A stretch of 64,000 bases of DNA. Source: Streptantibioticus parmotrematis. GTDB taxonomy: Bacteria; Actinomycetota; Actinomycetes; Streptomycetales; Streptomycetaceae. The stretch covers positions 1 to 64,000 of the forward strand of contig NZ_JAINVZ010000017.1 of assembly GCF_019890615.1 (NCBI RefSeq), written 5' to 3'. The notes under the pieces were generated by a model. The model made no database searches. It was given only the letters and a program-made list of their open reading frames with translations, and was not told where the DNA came from. Positions 23,548 to 31,894 of the stretch are shown one piece after another; the first letter of the stretch is position 1, and the number at the start of each line of letters is the position of its first letter. Both the position numbers and the translations under genes were made by a program.

Positions 23548-24999
23548 TCACGCCGTCTTCGGCGCCGCCCGCATGCCGATGTAGACGCAGTCGGTCCCAT
23601 CGGAGAGCGTGGCGAAGACGACCGGCATCCAGTCGGCGCTGTACGCGCCGGAGCCCGGACCGGCGAACACCTTCTCCGACACCGGCGCCAGGTCCATCTC
23701 CAGCGGAGGGGAGAAGTCCTTCATCCCGTCGACGAACTCGTACACCAGGTGGGCGGTGCCGTCGCGGTCGGTGACGGTGATGCGCACGCCCTCGCGCAGA
23801 TAGGTGCCGACGAGCGGCGCCACGTCCACGGCCGGCGGCTGCTCGGGCGGCCCGAAGGGCTCGGGCATCCGCACTCCGGCCAGCTCGTCCAGCAGTTCGC
23901 CGAACAGCTCCTCGTACAGACGGCGGGCGTCACCGCCGTTGGTCAGCAGCACGAGGGCGACGCCGGCCCGCGGCACCACGCGCAGGAAGCCGTACTGCCC
24001 GATGGAGGCGCCGTCATGGCCGAACCCCGGGGTGCCGGACCAGTCGTAGAGCGTCCAGCCCAGGCCCCAACCGTCCGCGCTCACGGTCCACTTGTCCGGG
24101 ACGTCGGCCTCCCGGTGCCGCATCGCCGCCACGCTCGCGGCGCCCAGCAGCCGCGTTCCGTCCGGCGCCGTGCCGTCCGCGAGGTGCATCCGCGCGAACC
24201 GGGCGACGTCGCCCGCGGTGGCCAGCACCCTGCCGTAGGGACCCGCCGAGCGCGGCATGAGATCCCAGGCGGGCGCCGGGTCGGGGTCGTGGCCGAGTTC
24301 GCCGAGGTGGCCCATCGCCACCCGGTGGGCGAGCGCCTCCTCCGGCAGCGTCATCGTCCCGGTGAGCCCGAGCGGCGTCAGCAGCCGTTCCTTGAGCGCG
24401 TCGTCCCAGGTCTGCCCGGTCAGCACCTCCACCACCCGGCCCAGGACGTTGTACCCGAGGCTGCTGTACGAGACGGCCGTGCCGGGCGGGCAATCCAGGC
24501 CGACATGCCGGGCGGCCTCCACGTACCGGGCGAGGCAGTCGTCACCGCGCCCGGAGTCGAAGGTGAAGTCACAGGTGAGGCCGCTGCGGTGGGACAGAAG
24601 CTGCCGTGGCGTGATCGTCTCCGTGGCGAGCGGATCCCCGACCACGAAGTCCGGCAGCACGTCCTTGACAGGCGCGTCCAGGTCGATCCGGCCCTCGTCG
24701 GCCAGTTGCATGACGAGTGACGCGGTGTAGACCTTGGCGAGCGAGCCCAGCTGGAAGATGGAGTCGGTGGTCGCCTCGACGCCGGTGCCGCGGTGCAGGA
24801 GTCCGCTGGCGAACTCGTGGACGTCGCCGTCCACCAGGACCGCCACGGAGGCACCGGGAACTTGGTAGGTGTCGCGCAGCCGGTCGAGCCTGGCCTGCCA
24901 GTGATCGAGGTAGAAGGCATGGCCCGCCGAGTCGCGCGTCCCCCAGCGGCCCTTCGCCTGCCAATTCCCCCTGGCGTCCCAGCTCACGGTTTCCGGCAT
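23548..24999 (-). CDS. Beta-lactamase-fold serine hydrolase
   Basis: A 483-residue member of the class C beta-lactamase/penicillin-binding-like hydrolases. The nucleophile motif SxxK is GSLAK, followed by helix VYTASLVMQL; the second motif is YSS in place of the usual YxN (VSYSSLGYNVLG), and the third-strand HxG is GHDG. A C-terminal beta domain of about 110 residues follows. No signal peptide is seen, so it is probably cytoplasmic and may be an esterase or D-aminopeptidase rather than a lactamase. ATG at 24999 follows AGGAGGA. It is divergent from a TetR gene that probably controls it. Confidence 0.87.
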   Translation of the reverse strand: MPETVSWDARGNWQAKGRWGTRDSAGHAFYLDHWQARLDRLRDTYQVPGASVAVLVDGDVHEFASGLLHRGTGVEATTDSIFQLGSLAKVYTASLVMQLADEGRIDLDAPVKDVLPDFVVGDPLATETITPRQLLSHRSGLTCDFTFDSGRGDDCLARYVEAARHVGLDCPPGTAVSYSSLGYNVLGRVVEVLTGQTWDDALKERLLTPLGLTGTMTLPEEALAHRVAMGHLGELGHDPDPAPAWDLMPRSAGPYGRVLATAGDVARFARMHLADGTAPDGTRLLGAASVAAMRHREADVPDKWTVSADGWGLGWTLYDWSGTPGFGHDGASIGQYGFLRVVPRAGVALVLLTNGGDARRLYEELFGELLDELAGVRMPEPFGPPEQPPAVDVAPLVGTYLREGVRITVTDRDGTAHLVYEFVDGMKDFSPPLEMDLAPVSEKVFAGPGSGAYSADWMPVVFATLSDGTDCVYIGMRAAPKTA

Positions 25000-25169
25000 G
25001 GCTCCTCCTCGCGATCGCACGGCCCCCGTTCTTCGGTACGCCGTACCCTGATGCGCACACTGTACGCACAGCCCTTCGGCACTCGCAAGGCGTGACCTTC
25101 CGGACACGTCCGGAACGCGCCGGCACCGGCGTCACGGCCATCACCATCGCGACGGGACCGATTCACCCG

Positions 25170-25183
25170 TACGCAGATGCGTA
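25170..25183. promoter_or_regulatory. Probable TetR operator
   Basis: TACGCA and TGCGTA form perfect arms around two bases in the 237-base gap between the divergent hydrolase and TetR genes. A related GCGCAC...GTACGC arrangement lies at about 25053-25068. TetR proteins normally bind such inverted repeats in the shared promoter. Confidence 0.55.
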
Positions 25184-25236
25184 TGGTGTGCGCTAAAGTG
25201 AACGCAGAGTCGTCAGCCGAAGAGGAGGAGGTTCGC

Positions 25237-25974
25237 ATGCCTTCCGATGCGCAGGTGATCCCATCGGTGTGGACCCGGCCCCGGCGCGTGAGAGAACAGC
25301 CCGCGCTGAGCCGGGAGCAGATCGTGGCCCAGGCGGTGCAGTTGCTCGACGCCGAGGGGATCGACGCGCTCAGCATGCGCAAGCTCGGCAACCGACTCGG
25401 CGCCGGAGCCACCTCCCTGTACCGGCACGTCGCCAACAAGGACGAGCTGATCGAGCTGGCCGTGGACGAGACCTACGGCGAGGTCGAGTTCCCGCCGCCC
25501 GCCGAGGACGCCCAGTGGCGCGAGGCCGTCGTCGCGTGCGCGCAGAGCCTGCGGGCGACCATCCTGCGCCACCCCTGGATCGCCTCCGTACTCGGCGAGA
25601 TGGGCATGTCCTACCTCGGGCCGAACTGGATGCAGCTGTCCGACGCGCTCCTCGCCCCCTTCGAGCGGGCGGGCCTTCCCACGGAGGAGGCCGACCACGC
25701 GGTGGCCACGGTCATCGCGTACGTCACCGGCATGGCCACCAGCGAGGCCGCCTGGCTGACGGTGCTCGCCCGCAGCGGCCAGGACGAGCAGGAGTGGGTG
25801 GAACGCCTGTGGCCCGCGGCGGAAGAGGCCGCGCAGTCCTACCCGCGTCTTCGTGATTCCTACGCGCAGCAGCGTGGCAAGTCCCCTCGCGCGGCCCGCG
25901 AGGAGGGCTTCGCCTACGGCCTCGACCGCATCCTCGACGGCCTGGCCACCCGCCTCGGCGCGACCACCGCGTAG
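25237..25974 (+). CDS. TetR-family transcriptional regulator
   Basis: A 245-residue repressor. Residues 22-70 are the DNA-binding domain (LSREQIVAQAVQLLDAEGID, then MRKLGNRLGAGATSLYRHVA), and the rest matches the tetracycline-repressor-like C-terminal ligand domain (PF02909). ATG at 25237 is preceded by AGAGGAGGAGG at ideal spacing; an upstream in-frame ATG at 25177 lies in the promoter region. It is divergent from the serine hydrolase, with an inverted repeat between them, so it most likely represses that gene and itself in response to a small ligand. Confidence 0.92.
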   Translation: MPSDAQVIPSVWTRPRRVREQPALSREQIVAQAVQLLDAEGIDALSMRKLGNRLGAGATSLYRHVANKDELIELAVDETYGEVEFPPPAEDAQWREAVVACAQSLRATILRHPWIASVLGEMGMSYLGPNWMQLSDALLAPFERAGLPTEEADHAVATVIAYVTGMATSEAAWLTVLARSGQDEQEWVERLWPAAEEAAQSYPRLRDSYAQQRGKSPRAAREEGFAYGLDRILDGLATRLGATTA

Positions 25975-26089
25975 CCAACGGTTCGACGCACCCGGTACCA
26001 ACGGCGCGCCCGGTACGACCAGCGACGGCCAACTCCCCGTGCTCCGCGCCGTCAAGCAGGCCCACACCGACACGAGGTGCGGACCGTGC

Positions 26090-26200
26090 GCCGATCCGGT
26101 CAAGGCCGTACGTGTCGAACTGCTGCTCCGGCTTGCCGGTGGATCCCACCTTCACCACGGGTCGCAGGCCCTGGAATCCGAGGACATACAGTCGGCCGCC
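26090..26200 (-). pseudogene. Fragment resembling a GIY-YIG/T5orf172-type domain
   Basis: About 35 codons on the minus strand read GRLYVLGFQGLRPVVKVGST then GKPEQQFDTYGLDRI, which resembles the start of T5orf172/GIY-YIG-like domains (YVLxxxxxxVVKVGxTxxPxxRL). The rest of the domain is absent and the surrounding sequence has no coherent frame. It is a short remnant in a decayed stretch. Confidence 0.4.
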
Positions 26201-26205
26201 CTCCT

Positions 26206-26606
26206 CCTCCGCGCTGGTCGCCCCGGCCCAGGTCGCCGAAATCTGCGCCGGCGCCGCGGTCGACGAAGGCCGGTGGCGGCACCCGGTTCGCCTGATCCGC
26301 TTGCGCCCGGACATCACACCCGGCGACGTCGCGCAGTCCGGCACCGGCAACGGCGGGCCGTCGACCAGCGGTGGCGGCCGGCGGCTCCTGGGTGACCGCA
26401 GAACGCGCCCGCAGCACGGCCGACGCGGTGGCGACGATCGAACGCGACCGGTGGCACGGAGAACTGACTCCCCGCCTGGCGCTGCGCATCGGCGGCGGGC
26501 TCGATCTGCGCCTGACGGTGCGCTTCGAGGCCCGACCGGCCTGCACCGATTCGACGAGGCACGGGTGACGATCCGCGACGACCGCGAAGACCCGTTCTTC
26601 GGTGGG
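26206..26606. other. Decayed sequence, no intact gene
   Basis: Open frames exist on both strands but none has a ribosome-binding site, coherent codon bias or recognisable domain. It appears to be scrambled remnants lying between the GIY-YIG-like fragment and the IS630 fragment. Confidence 0.5.
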
Positions 26607-26685
26607 GGGAGAAGTTGTCGAGCACGATCGCGATACGGATCTTGGGCGGGTAGAGGCTGCGCAAGTAGCGGCAGAATTCCAGGCA
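26607..26685 (-). mobile_element. Remnant of an IS630-family transposase
   Basis: The minus strand reads CLEFCRYLRSLYPPKIRIAI followed by VLDNFSP, the segment around the second catalytic Asp of IS630-type DDE transposases common in Streptomyces. Only about 27 codons survive; the frame then departs from the family and no terminal repeats are visible. Confidence 0.7.
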
Positions 26686-26896
26686 CCTAGTGCGGTTCTT
26701 CCTCGGCTACCGGGGCTACCGGCCGCATGCCCGCCTCGATGACGGGCAGGCCCAGCTGGCGACTCTGGCCGTGGTGACGGCCCCAGGCCGGGTGGGCCCG
26801 GGTCGGCAATCCCTGACGGTGTACCGGTTTCCGCCGGTGTGCCGGGTTTCCCACCTCATCGTGTTGTCATCTTTACGCCACTGTCTTGTTTTTCCC

Positions 26897-26926
26897 ATGA
26901 CAGGTTCATGCCCGTAGGCCTAGGTT
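26897..26926 (+). promoter_or_regulatory. HrdB-type promoter for the papain-like protease gene
   Basis: ATGACA (26897-26902) and TAGGTT (26921-26926) are separated by 18 bases, close to the Streptomyces housekeeping consensus TTGACA-N16-18-TAGRRT. The surrounding 26840-26910 is unusually AT-rich for this genome. Transcription would start near 26933, giving a leader of about 120 bases. Confidence 0.6.
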
Positions 26927-26984
26927 CCTCGGCACCGCGAGCGATCCACAGGCAACACCAAGGAATCGCTCCGGCGAGCTCACC

Positions 26985-27024
26985 GTGTCGGCACTCCGCC
27001 CTTCACCGGGCGGAGTGCCGACAC
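26985..27024 (+). promoter_or_regulatory. Perfect 17-bp hairpin in the leader of the protease gene
   Basis: Arms 26985-27001 and 27008-27024 pair without a mismatch around a six-base loop. The hairpin lies between the promoter at 26897 and the ATG at 27054, so it should be part of the protease mRNA leader, where it could attenuate transcription or stabilise the message. Confidence 0.75.
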
Positions 27025-27053
27025 GGCCCCCACTGAGTGTCGAGGAGCGAGAA

Positions 27054-27956
27054 ATGATGCGTCCGCGCATAGCCGTTGGCGTCGCCGCCGCGATCGCCCT
27101 GTCCTGCCTGACCCCCGCCCTCACGGCGGCCACCGCGACGGCGGCCGACCAGACCACCGCCTCCCACGCCCACCACCTGGTGCACGGCATGGGCCTCAAC
27201 CTCAAAGAGGTGCGCGCCGAACAAGCCAACGCCGTCACGGCGGGCCACGCGCAGGCCGTGTTCCAGCGCTCCGGTGCCGCGCCGGCCAGCGCGGACCTGA
27301 GCAAGTACGCCCTCTCGCCCGGCGACCAGGGCCAGGTCGGCGCCTGCGTCGCCTGGGCCACCGGCTACTCCGCCTACGGCATCGTGATGAACGAACAGGG
27401 CATCAGCGGCGCGCCGATGGCCCCCATGTACATCTACGCGCAGATCGCCAAGGGCGACGACGAGGGCACCACCGCCAGCGTGGCGCTGCCCATGGAGCGG
27501 AAGCAGGGCATCGACACCCAGTCCGACTACTGGCAGGGCACCAGCGACTACACCACCCAGCCGGACGCCAACGAGCGGGCCAACGCGGCCCACTACAAGC
27601 TCTCCGGCTTCAACACGCTTCCCACCAGCGGCAGCTCCGCCCGCTCGGGCATCGAGAACGCCATCTCCCAGGGCGAGCCCGTGGTGATCGGCTTCCAGGT
27701 CCACCAGAGCTTCGAGGACCTCAACTCCCAGACCGCGTCGGACTACAGCTACCTGCCCGGCGACTCCTCCAGCGACCCGATCCTCGGCGGTCACGAGGTG
27801 ACCATCGTGGGGTACAACAGCCAGGGCGTGAAGATCGAGAACAGCTGGGGCACCAGCTGGGGCGACGGCGGATTCTTCACCGTCCCGTGGGACTTCTTCA
27901 ACACCGGTGACATCATGGAGGTCCACTCCGTCGGCAAGCTCAGCACCCAGGGCTGA
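27054..27956 (+). CDS. Secreted papain-like (C1 family) cysteine peptidase
   Basis: A 300-residue preproprotein. Residues 1-33 are a Sec signal (basic MMRPR start, hydrophobic core, ATATAADQ cleavage area). The catalytic set of papain is complete: Gln and Cys in DQGQVGACVAWATG, His in GGHEVTIVGYN and Asn in IENSWGTSWGDGG. There is a spacer of about 60 residues before the catalytic Cys domain, perhaps a short propeptide. C1 peptidases are common in eukaryotes and less usual among secreted streptomycete proteases. ATG at 27054 follows CGAGGAGC; the gene is monocistronic, with an own promoter and a terminator. Confidence 0.9.
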   Translation: MMRPRIAVGVAAAIALSCLTPALTAATATAADQTTASHAHHLVHGMGLNLKEVRAEQANAVTAGHAQAVFQRSGAAPASADLSKYALSPGDQGQVGACVAWATGYSAYGIVMNEQGISGAPMAPMYIYAQIAKGDDEGTTASVALPMERKQGIDTQSDYWQGTSDYTTQPDANERANAAHYKLSGFNTLPTSGSSARSGIENAISQGEPVVIGFQVHQSFEDLNSQTASDYSYLPGDSSSDPILGGHEVTIVGYNSQGVKIENSWGTSWGDGGFFTVPWDFFNTGDIMEVHSVGKLSTQG

Positions 27957-27990
27957 ACCCTGAAGGCCACGTGACGGCCGTGTTCCCGCG

Positions 27991-28038
27991 ACTGCCGCTG
28001 CCGTACCGGACTCCACATCCGGTGTCGGTAGCGGCAGT
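27991..28038 (+). terminator. Imperfect hairpin after the cysteine peptidase gene
   Basis: Arms 27991-28009 and 28019-28038 pair with a mismatch and a small bulge, 35 bases after the stop codon at 27956. This is the likely end of the peptidase transcript. Confidence 0.65.
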
Positions 28039-28189
28039 TGCCGTCCGTCCAGGACGCGCCCGGCCCCGAGCATGCGCCGGATCCCACGACGAGGGTTCCA
28101 TCGCACCACTCAGGGCCGAGCCGGGCAGGTCGATCTCCGCTGAGCGGACAAACACGTGAAGCTCCAGGCGGACAGGTGGACTTGGCCGA

Positions 28190-28424
28190 CAACCCGTCTA
28201 CGAGGACCGTGCAGACACACTCACTGCTCCAGCGCTCGCCGTCGAGGTCGCGGTCGACGAGACGCACCTCCCGCCGCGTGCCCAGGCGTTCGCACACGCT
28301 CCACCGAGCTGGCGCTGAGCACGTCGAGGCGGGCGAACAGTCGGTGCACGGCCAGTTCGTCGAACACCTGCCCCGCGACGGCCCGGGCCGCCTCGGCCGC
28401 GTAGCCCAGGCCGCGCGGGTTCCT
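28190..28424 (-). pseudogene. Frameshifted C-terminal fragment of a GNAT (RimJ/RimL-like) acetyltransferase
   Basis: On the minus strand RNPRGLGYAAEAARAVAGQV then FDELAVHRLFARLDVLSASS reads like the acetyl-CoA-binding half of RimJ/RimL-type GNATs, and continues after a frameshift near 28296 as CERLGTRREVRLVDRDLDGE. The N-terminal half is missing, as the preceding sequence is the end of the HNH nuclease gene. It is a truncated and frameshifted relic. Confidence 0.75.
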
Positions 28425-29026
28425 CAGCTCCTGAGCGCGACCTCGGGGCTGCTCCCGGTCGGCAGAGGCTGGCTCGGGCAGGTGGCCAGCACCTTGTTCA
28501 TCGCCGACTTCTGCGACGGTGTCACCCACAGCCGGTACTTGACCTTGACCGCGATCTGCCGGGCCACGTACTCGCACCGGTACCCGGTGGCCGGCGGGAG
28601 CCATCGCGAGGCGTCGTCATCGCCTTCGTCGTCGTTGGCCGCCCCGTCGACCGCGTCCAGGTTCAACGGGTCGTTGGCCAGCTCTTCGCGCTGCGCCTGC
28701 GTCAGGTTTGCGGCACCGGTAGTCCATACGTCGCCCAGGGCCGCCATGTGGTCGATCCGCACCGCGCTCGACGTCTCGCGGCCGCGGGTGACGTGGATCG
28801 TGCGGTTGGTGTACGGGTCGTCCAGGGTCCCGGAGACGACCTTGCACCGGCCGTCCAGCCGGATGCCGGTCAGATCGCGACGCAGGATGTCATCCCGGGT
28901 GTCGCAGCCGTTGTGCCCACCCGGCGCGCTGGTGTCGTCGCTCCAGGCCGGCCCGAAGTCCTTGACCCGGTCGTAGCAGCGGACCGGGGCCTCCGGCGAC
29001 ACCCGCAGTTCTCCGAGCGCGGTCAC
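28424..29026 (-). CDS. HNH endonuclease family protein, 5' end damaged
   Basis: A 200-residue nuclease domain with the DUF1524-like pattern of secreted streptomycete HNH proteins: GHNGCDTRDDILRRDLTGI, GTLDDPYTN, then the HNH core IDHMAALGDVWTTGA with LANDPLNLDAV, and the C-terminal YVARQIAVKVKYRLWVTPSQ. The usual lipoprotein signal is found just upstream in another frame (VALAGCQGSSGADAKTASEV), ending in a stop that overlaps the GTG at 29026. This looks like a one-base shift that separated signal and catalytic domain, unless there is programmed slippage. The hydrophobic part of that signal is also short. The enzyme may therefore be non-functional or cytoplasmic. Confidence 0.7.
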   Translation of the reverse strand: MTALGELRVSPEAPVRCYDRVKDFGPAWSDDTSAPGGHNGCDTRDDILRRDLTGIRLDGRCKVVSGTLDDPYTNRTIHVTRGRETSSAVRIDHMAALGDVWTTGAANLTQAQREELANDPLNLDAVDGAANDDEGDDDASRWLPPATGYRCEYVARQIAVKVKYRLWVTPSQKSAMNKVLATCPSQPLPTGSSPEVALRS

Positions 29027-29167
29027 CGCCCGGCCTGGCGAACCTCCGAGGCGGTCTTCGCATCAGCTCCCGACGAGCCCTGGCACCCCGCCAGCGCCAC
29101 GATGGGCCCCAAACTGGTCTCAGAGGCAACCGCCGTTCGCCACCTCCGCATCGTGCGCCGAGAGCAC

Positions 29168-29213
29168 GAAAAAGCCCGCTGGCCTGGAGGTTCGACCTCC
29201 GCCAGCGGGCTTC
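29168..29213 (-). terminator. Factor-independent terminator of tRNA-Pro
   Basis: On the minus strand, arms of 11 bp (29173-29183 with 29201-29211) are followed by a run of five T. It begins about ten bases after the tRNA 3' end and is a classical terminator. Confidence 0.85.
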
Positions 29214-29221
29214 TCGCACCG

Positions 29222-29295
<74 letters not shown>

Positions 29296-29420
29296 GTGCT
29301 CGTGTCGGTCGGGGGTGTCCCCGGCTGACCGCGCACGAGAACAATACCGCACTCCGGAGGCTGGTCGCTCGCACCCCGGGCGGGTGATCGAGGTGGCACG
29401 GAGCGTGATCGCCGCACCTC

Positions 29421-29888
29421 TCAGCGTTCGCGGGGGCGGGGCGGAGTGTCGCCCAGGAGGTAGCGGGCTCCGGGGCCCTTCGTCGCCGCCTGGTCGGACG
29501 GGTTGTACAGGGCGCACTTGGTCAGCGACAGGCAGCCACAACCGATGCAGCCCGTGAGGCGGTCGCGCAGGGCGCGCAGGGACTCGATGTGGGCGTCGAT
29601 GCGGCGCTGCCAGGAGCGGGCGACCTTCGCCCACTCGGTGGCGTTCGGCGTGCGGTCGGCCGGTAGTTCCGCGAGCGCCGCGCGGACCTCGTCCAACGAC
29701 AGGCCTACCTGCCGCGCGGCCCTGATGAAGGCCAGCCGGCGCAGCGTGGGGCGGGGGTAGCGGCGCTGGCCGCCGGCGGTGCGTTCGGCGTGGATCAGGC
29801 CGAGGTCCTCGTAGTAGCGCAACGCGGACGTGGCGAGGCCGCTGCGGGCGGCGAGTTCGCCGATGGTCAGGCGGTCGGGGGCGGACAT
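29421..29888 (-). CDS. soxR: Redox-sensing MerR-family regulator SoxR
   Basis: A 155-residue MerR protein. The N-terminal winged helix is LTIGELAARSGLATSALRYY, then a dimerisation helix, then the [2Fe-2S] ligand set CIGCGCLSLTKC (C-x2-C-x-C-x5-C) exactly as in SoxR. Oxidation of the cluster by redox-active compounds activates transcription by untwisting promoters with long spacers. It is divergent from a split transketolase whose promoter carries a matching operator, so the transketolase pair is a likely target. Confidence 0.95.
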   Translation of the reverse strand: MSAPDRLTIGELAARSGLATSALRYYEDLGLIHAERTAGGQRRYPRPTLRRLAFIRAARQVGLSLDEVRAALAELPADRTPNATEWAKVARSWQRRIDAHIESLRALRDRLTGCIGCGCLSLTKCALYNPSDQAATKGPGARYLLGDTPPRPRER

Positions 29889-29904
29889 GCCGTGATGCTA
29901 GCGC

Positions 29905-29936
29905 TTGACTTCAAGTTCGCTTGAAGTTGCAGGCTT
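29905..29936 (+). promoter_or_regulatory. SoxR box within the transketolase promoter
   Basis: A 20-base inverted repeat at 29908-29927 has perfect 8-base arms (ACTTCAAG and CTTGAAGT) around TTCG and closely resembles known SoxR operators. It overlaps a -35-like TTGACT at 29905-29910, and a long spacer of about 20 bases leads to a weak -10 near 29931-29936, the geometry typical of MerR-family targets. Confidence 0.85.
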
Positions 29937-29941
29937 CACCC

Positions 29942-30679
29942 ATGACCTCGACACCGACGTCCACCACCGTCAAGTGGCCTTCCCCGCAGGCCACTTCCCC
30001 GTACTCGTACGACGACCTGCGCCGCCTGATGTCACTCATGACCGGCGACGAGAAGCACGGGCCCGCCGCCACCTCCACCCTCGACGTCCTGTGGGTGCTC
30101 TACGACCGCGTGCTCCGCGTCTCCCCCGAAACCGCCGACGCCGCCGACCGGGACCGCTTCCTGCTGTCCAAGGGGCACGGCCCGATGGCGTACTACGCGG
30201 TCCTGGTCGCCAAGGGCTTCCTGCCCGAGGCGTGGCTGTCCGGCTTCGGCGGCTTCGACTCGCCGCTCGGCCACCACCCCGACCGCACCCTCGTGCCCGG
30301 CGTCGAGATCGGGTCGGGCTCGCTGGGGCACGGCCTGCCCCTCGCCGTCGGCACCGCGCTCGGCCTGCGGGCCCAGGGGCTCGACGCGGCCCGCACCTGG
30401 GTCCTGGTCGGCGACGCGGAGATGGACGAGGGCAGCAACCACGAGGCGATCGCCTTCGCGGGCGCCGTCGGGCTCGACGGCCTGCGCGTCGTCGCCGTCG
30501 ACAACTCCTCCGCCACCTACGGCTGGCGCGGCGGCCTCGCCTCGCGCTTCACCGCCGAGGGCTGGTCCGCACTCACGGTCGACGGGCGCGACCACGCGGC
30601 GCTGTACGAGGCGTTCACCGCCCCGCACCCCGGCCGCCCGCACGCCGTGATCGCCCGCGTCGAGCCCAAGAGGGCTTGA
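29942..30679 (+). CDS. Transketolase, N-terminal (thiamine-diphosphate-binding) subunit
   Basis: A 245-residue protein equal to the first third of a transketolase. It contains FLLSKGHGPMAYY, GSGSLGHGLPLAVG and the ThDP motif VGDAEMDEGSNHEAIAFA (GD-x(25-30)-N). Paired with the C-terminal subunit at 30871 it would transfer two-carbon ketol units in the pentose phosphate or related pathways. The start at 29942 is chosen because the predicted transcription start falls almost on this ATG and there is no ribosome-binding site, suggesting a leaderless message driven by the SoxR-controlled promoter. Confidence 0.9.
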   Translation: MTSTPTSTTVKWPSPQATSPYSYDDLRRLMSLMTGDEKHGPAATSTLDVLWVLYDRVLRVSPETADAADRDRFLLSKGHGPMAYYAVLVAKGFLPEAWLSGFGGFDSPLGHHPDRTLVPGVEIGSGSLGHGLPLAVGTALGLRAQGLDAARTWVLVGDAEMDEGSNHEAIAFAGAVGLDGLRVVAVDNSSATYGWRGGLASRFTAEGWSALTVDGRDHAALYEAFTAPHPGRPHAVIARVEPKRA

Positions 30680-30780
30680 CCCTCCGGCCCGGGCCCGCCC
30701 GGCCCGGGTTCGCCCGGCCCGGGTTCGCCCGGCTCCCGCTCCGCTCCGCGCCTCGGCCCGATCCACGTCAGGTCCACCTG
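30680..30780. repeat. GC-rich short tandem repeats between the transketolase halves
   Basis: Between 30683 and 30745 a unit of about 15 bases (CGCCCGGCCCGGGTT) recurs about three times, and from about 30767 a second pair of TCAGGTCCACCTGATCAAC-like copies follows. They separate the two transketolase genes and do not code. Confidence 0.6.
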
Positions 30781-30870
30781 ATCAACGCCAGGTCCCGCCT
30801 GATCAACGTACGGCGACTTGTCGACTTACCTCCTTCCGCGGTCACCAGCCCCACCACCCACGAGGACCCC

Positions 30871-31770
30871 ATGGACACCATGCGTGAACGCTTCGCCACC
30901 ACCGCCTCCCGGCTGCTCGACGAGGACCCCCGGCTCGCCGTGGTGCTCGCGGTCATCTCGTCGGACCGCTTCAAGGACGCCGCCCGCGCCCATCCCGACC
31001 GGGTGATCGACGTCGGGATCCGCGAGCAGCTGCTGGTCGGCGCGACCGGCGGGCTGGCCCTCGCCGGGATGCGGCCGATCGCCCACACCTTCGCCAGCTT
31101 CCTCGTGGAGCGCCCGTTCGAGCAGGTCAAGCTGGACCTGGACCACCAGGACGTGGGGGCGGTGCTGGTCAGCGCGGGCGGTTCGTACGACATCGCGGCG
31201 GGCGGTCGCACCCACCAGGCGCCCGGTGACGTCGCCCTGCTCGACACGCTCGACGGCTGGACGGTGCACGTCCCCGGTCACCCGGACGAGGCGGAGGCGC
31301 TGCTGCGGCACGCGGCGGCGGACGGCGACCACCGCGTCTACGTGCGGCTCGGCGAACAGTCCAACCGCGATCCCCTCCACGTGCCGCCCGGCGTCTTCCG
31401 GACCGTCCGCACCGGCGGGGCGGGCGTCGTCCTGGCGGTCGGGCCGATGCTCGACGCGACGCTCGAAGCGGTCGAGGGGCTGGACGTCAGCGTGCTGTAC
31501 GCGTCCACCGTGCGGCCCTTCGACGCCCACACTCTGCGGGCCGAGGTGCGCCGCGCCGGGGCCGCCGACGTGGTGCTCGTCGAGCCGTACCTCGCGGGGA
31601 CCTCGGTGCCGTACGCGGCCGAGGCACTGGCCGACACCCCGCACCGCCTGCTCGGCCTGGGCACCGCCCGGCGGGAACTGCGCCGCTACGGCACATGGGC
31701 GGAACACGTCACGGCGCACGGCCTGGACCCGGCCGGGCTGCGCAGCCGGATCACCGCCTTCCTCCGTTGA
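30871..31770 (+). CDS. Transketolase, C-terminal (pyrimidine-binding) subunit
   Basis: A 299-residue protein with the pyrimidine domain of transketolase/Dxs enzymes (DVGIREQLLVGATGGLALAG, the Glu being the ThDP-activating residue) and the C-terminal Rossmann-like domain (VLAVGPMLDATLEAVEGLDV). It complements the N-terminal subunit encoded upstream. ATG at 30871 follows ACGAGGA. The 3' end of this gene is the first copy of a 32-base tandem repeat. Confidence 0.9.
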   Translation: MDTMRERFATTASRLLDEDPRLAVVLAVISSDRFKDAARAHPDRVIDVGIREQLLVGATGGLALAGMRPIAHTFASFLVERPFEQVKLDLDHQDVGAVLVSAGGSYDIAAGGRTHQAPGDVALLDTLDGWTVHVPGHPDEAEALLRHAAADGDHRVYVRLGEQSNRDPLHVPPGVFRTVRTGGAGVVLAVGPMLDATLEAVEGLDVSVLYASTVRPFDAHTLRAEVRRAGAADVVLVEPYLAGTSVPYAAEALADTPHRLLGLGTARRELRRYGTWAEHVTAHGLDPAGLRSRITAFLR

Positions 31771-31841
31771 GCCGGTGCCGGATCACCGCCTTCCTCCGCT
31801 GAGCCGGTGCCGGACCACCGCCTTCCTGCGCTGAGCCCGCG
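31746..31841 (+). repeat. Three 32-base tandem copies spanning the transketolase stop codon
   Basis: Copies begin at 31746, 31778 and 31810 with an exact 32-base period (CCGGATCACCGCCTTCCT...). The first contains the last codons and stop of the transketolase gene; the later copies are non-coding duplicates, indicating recent slippage or duplication of the gene end. Confidence 0.85.
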
Positions 31842-31894
31842 CCGCCCGCGCCCCCGCTCGCGCCGAAAGCGGCTCGTCAGGCCAACGCGCCCCC

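Noticed and set aside
30680-30780. GC-rich repeats between the transketolase genes as an attachment site or recombination hotspot
   Set aside because: They are short tandem copies without integrase, tRNA or matching distant copy.
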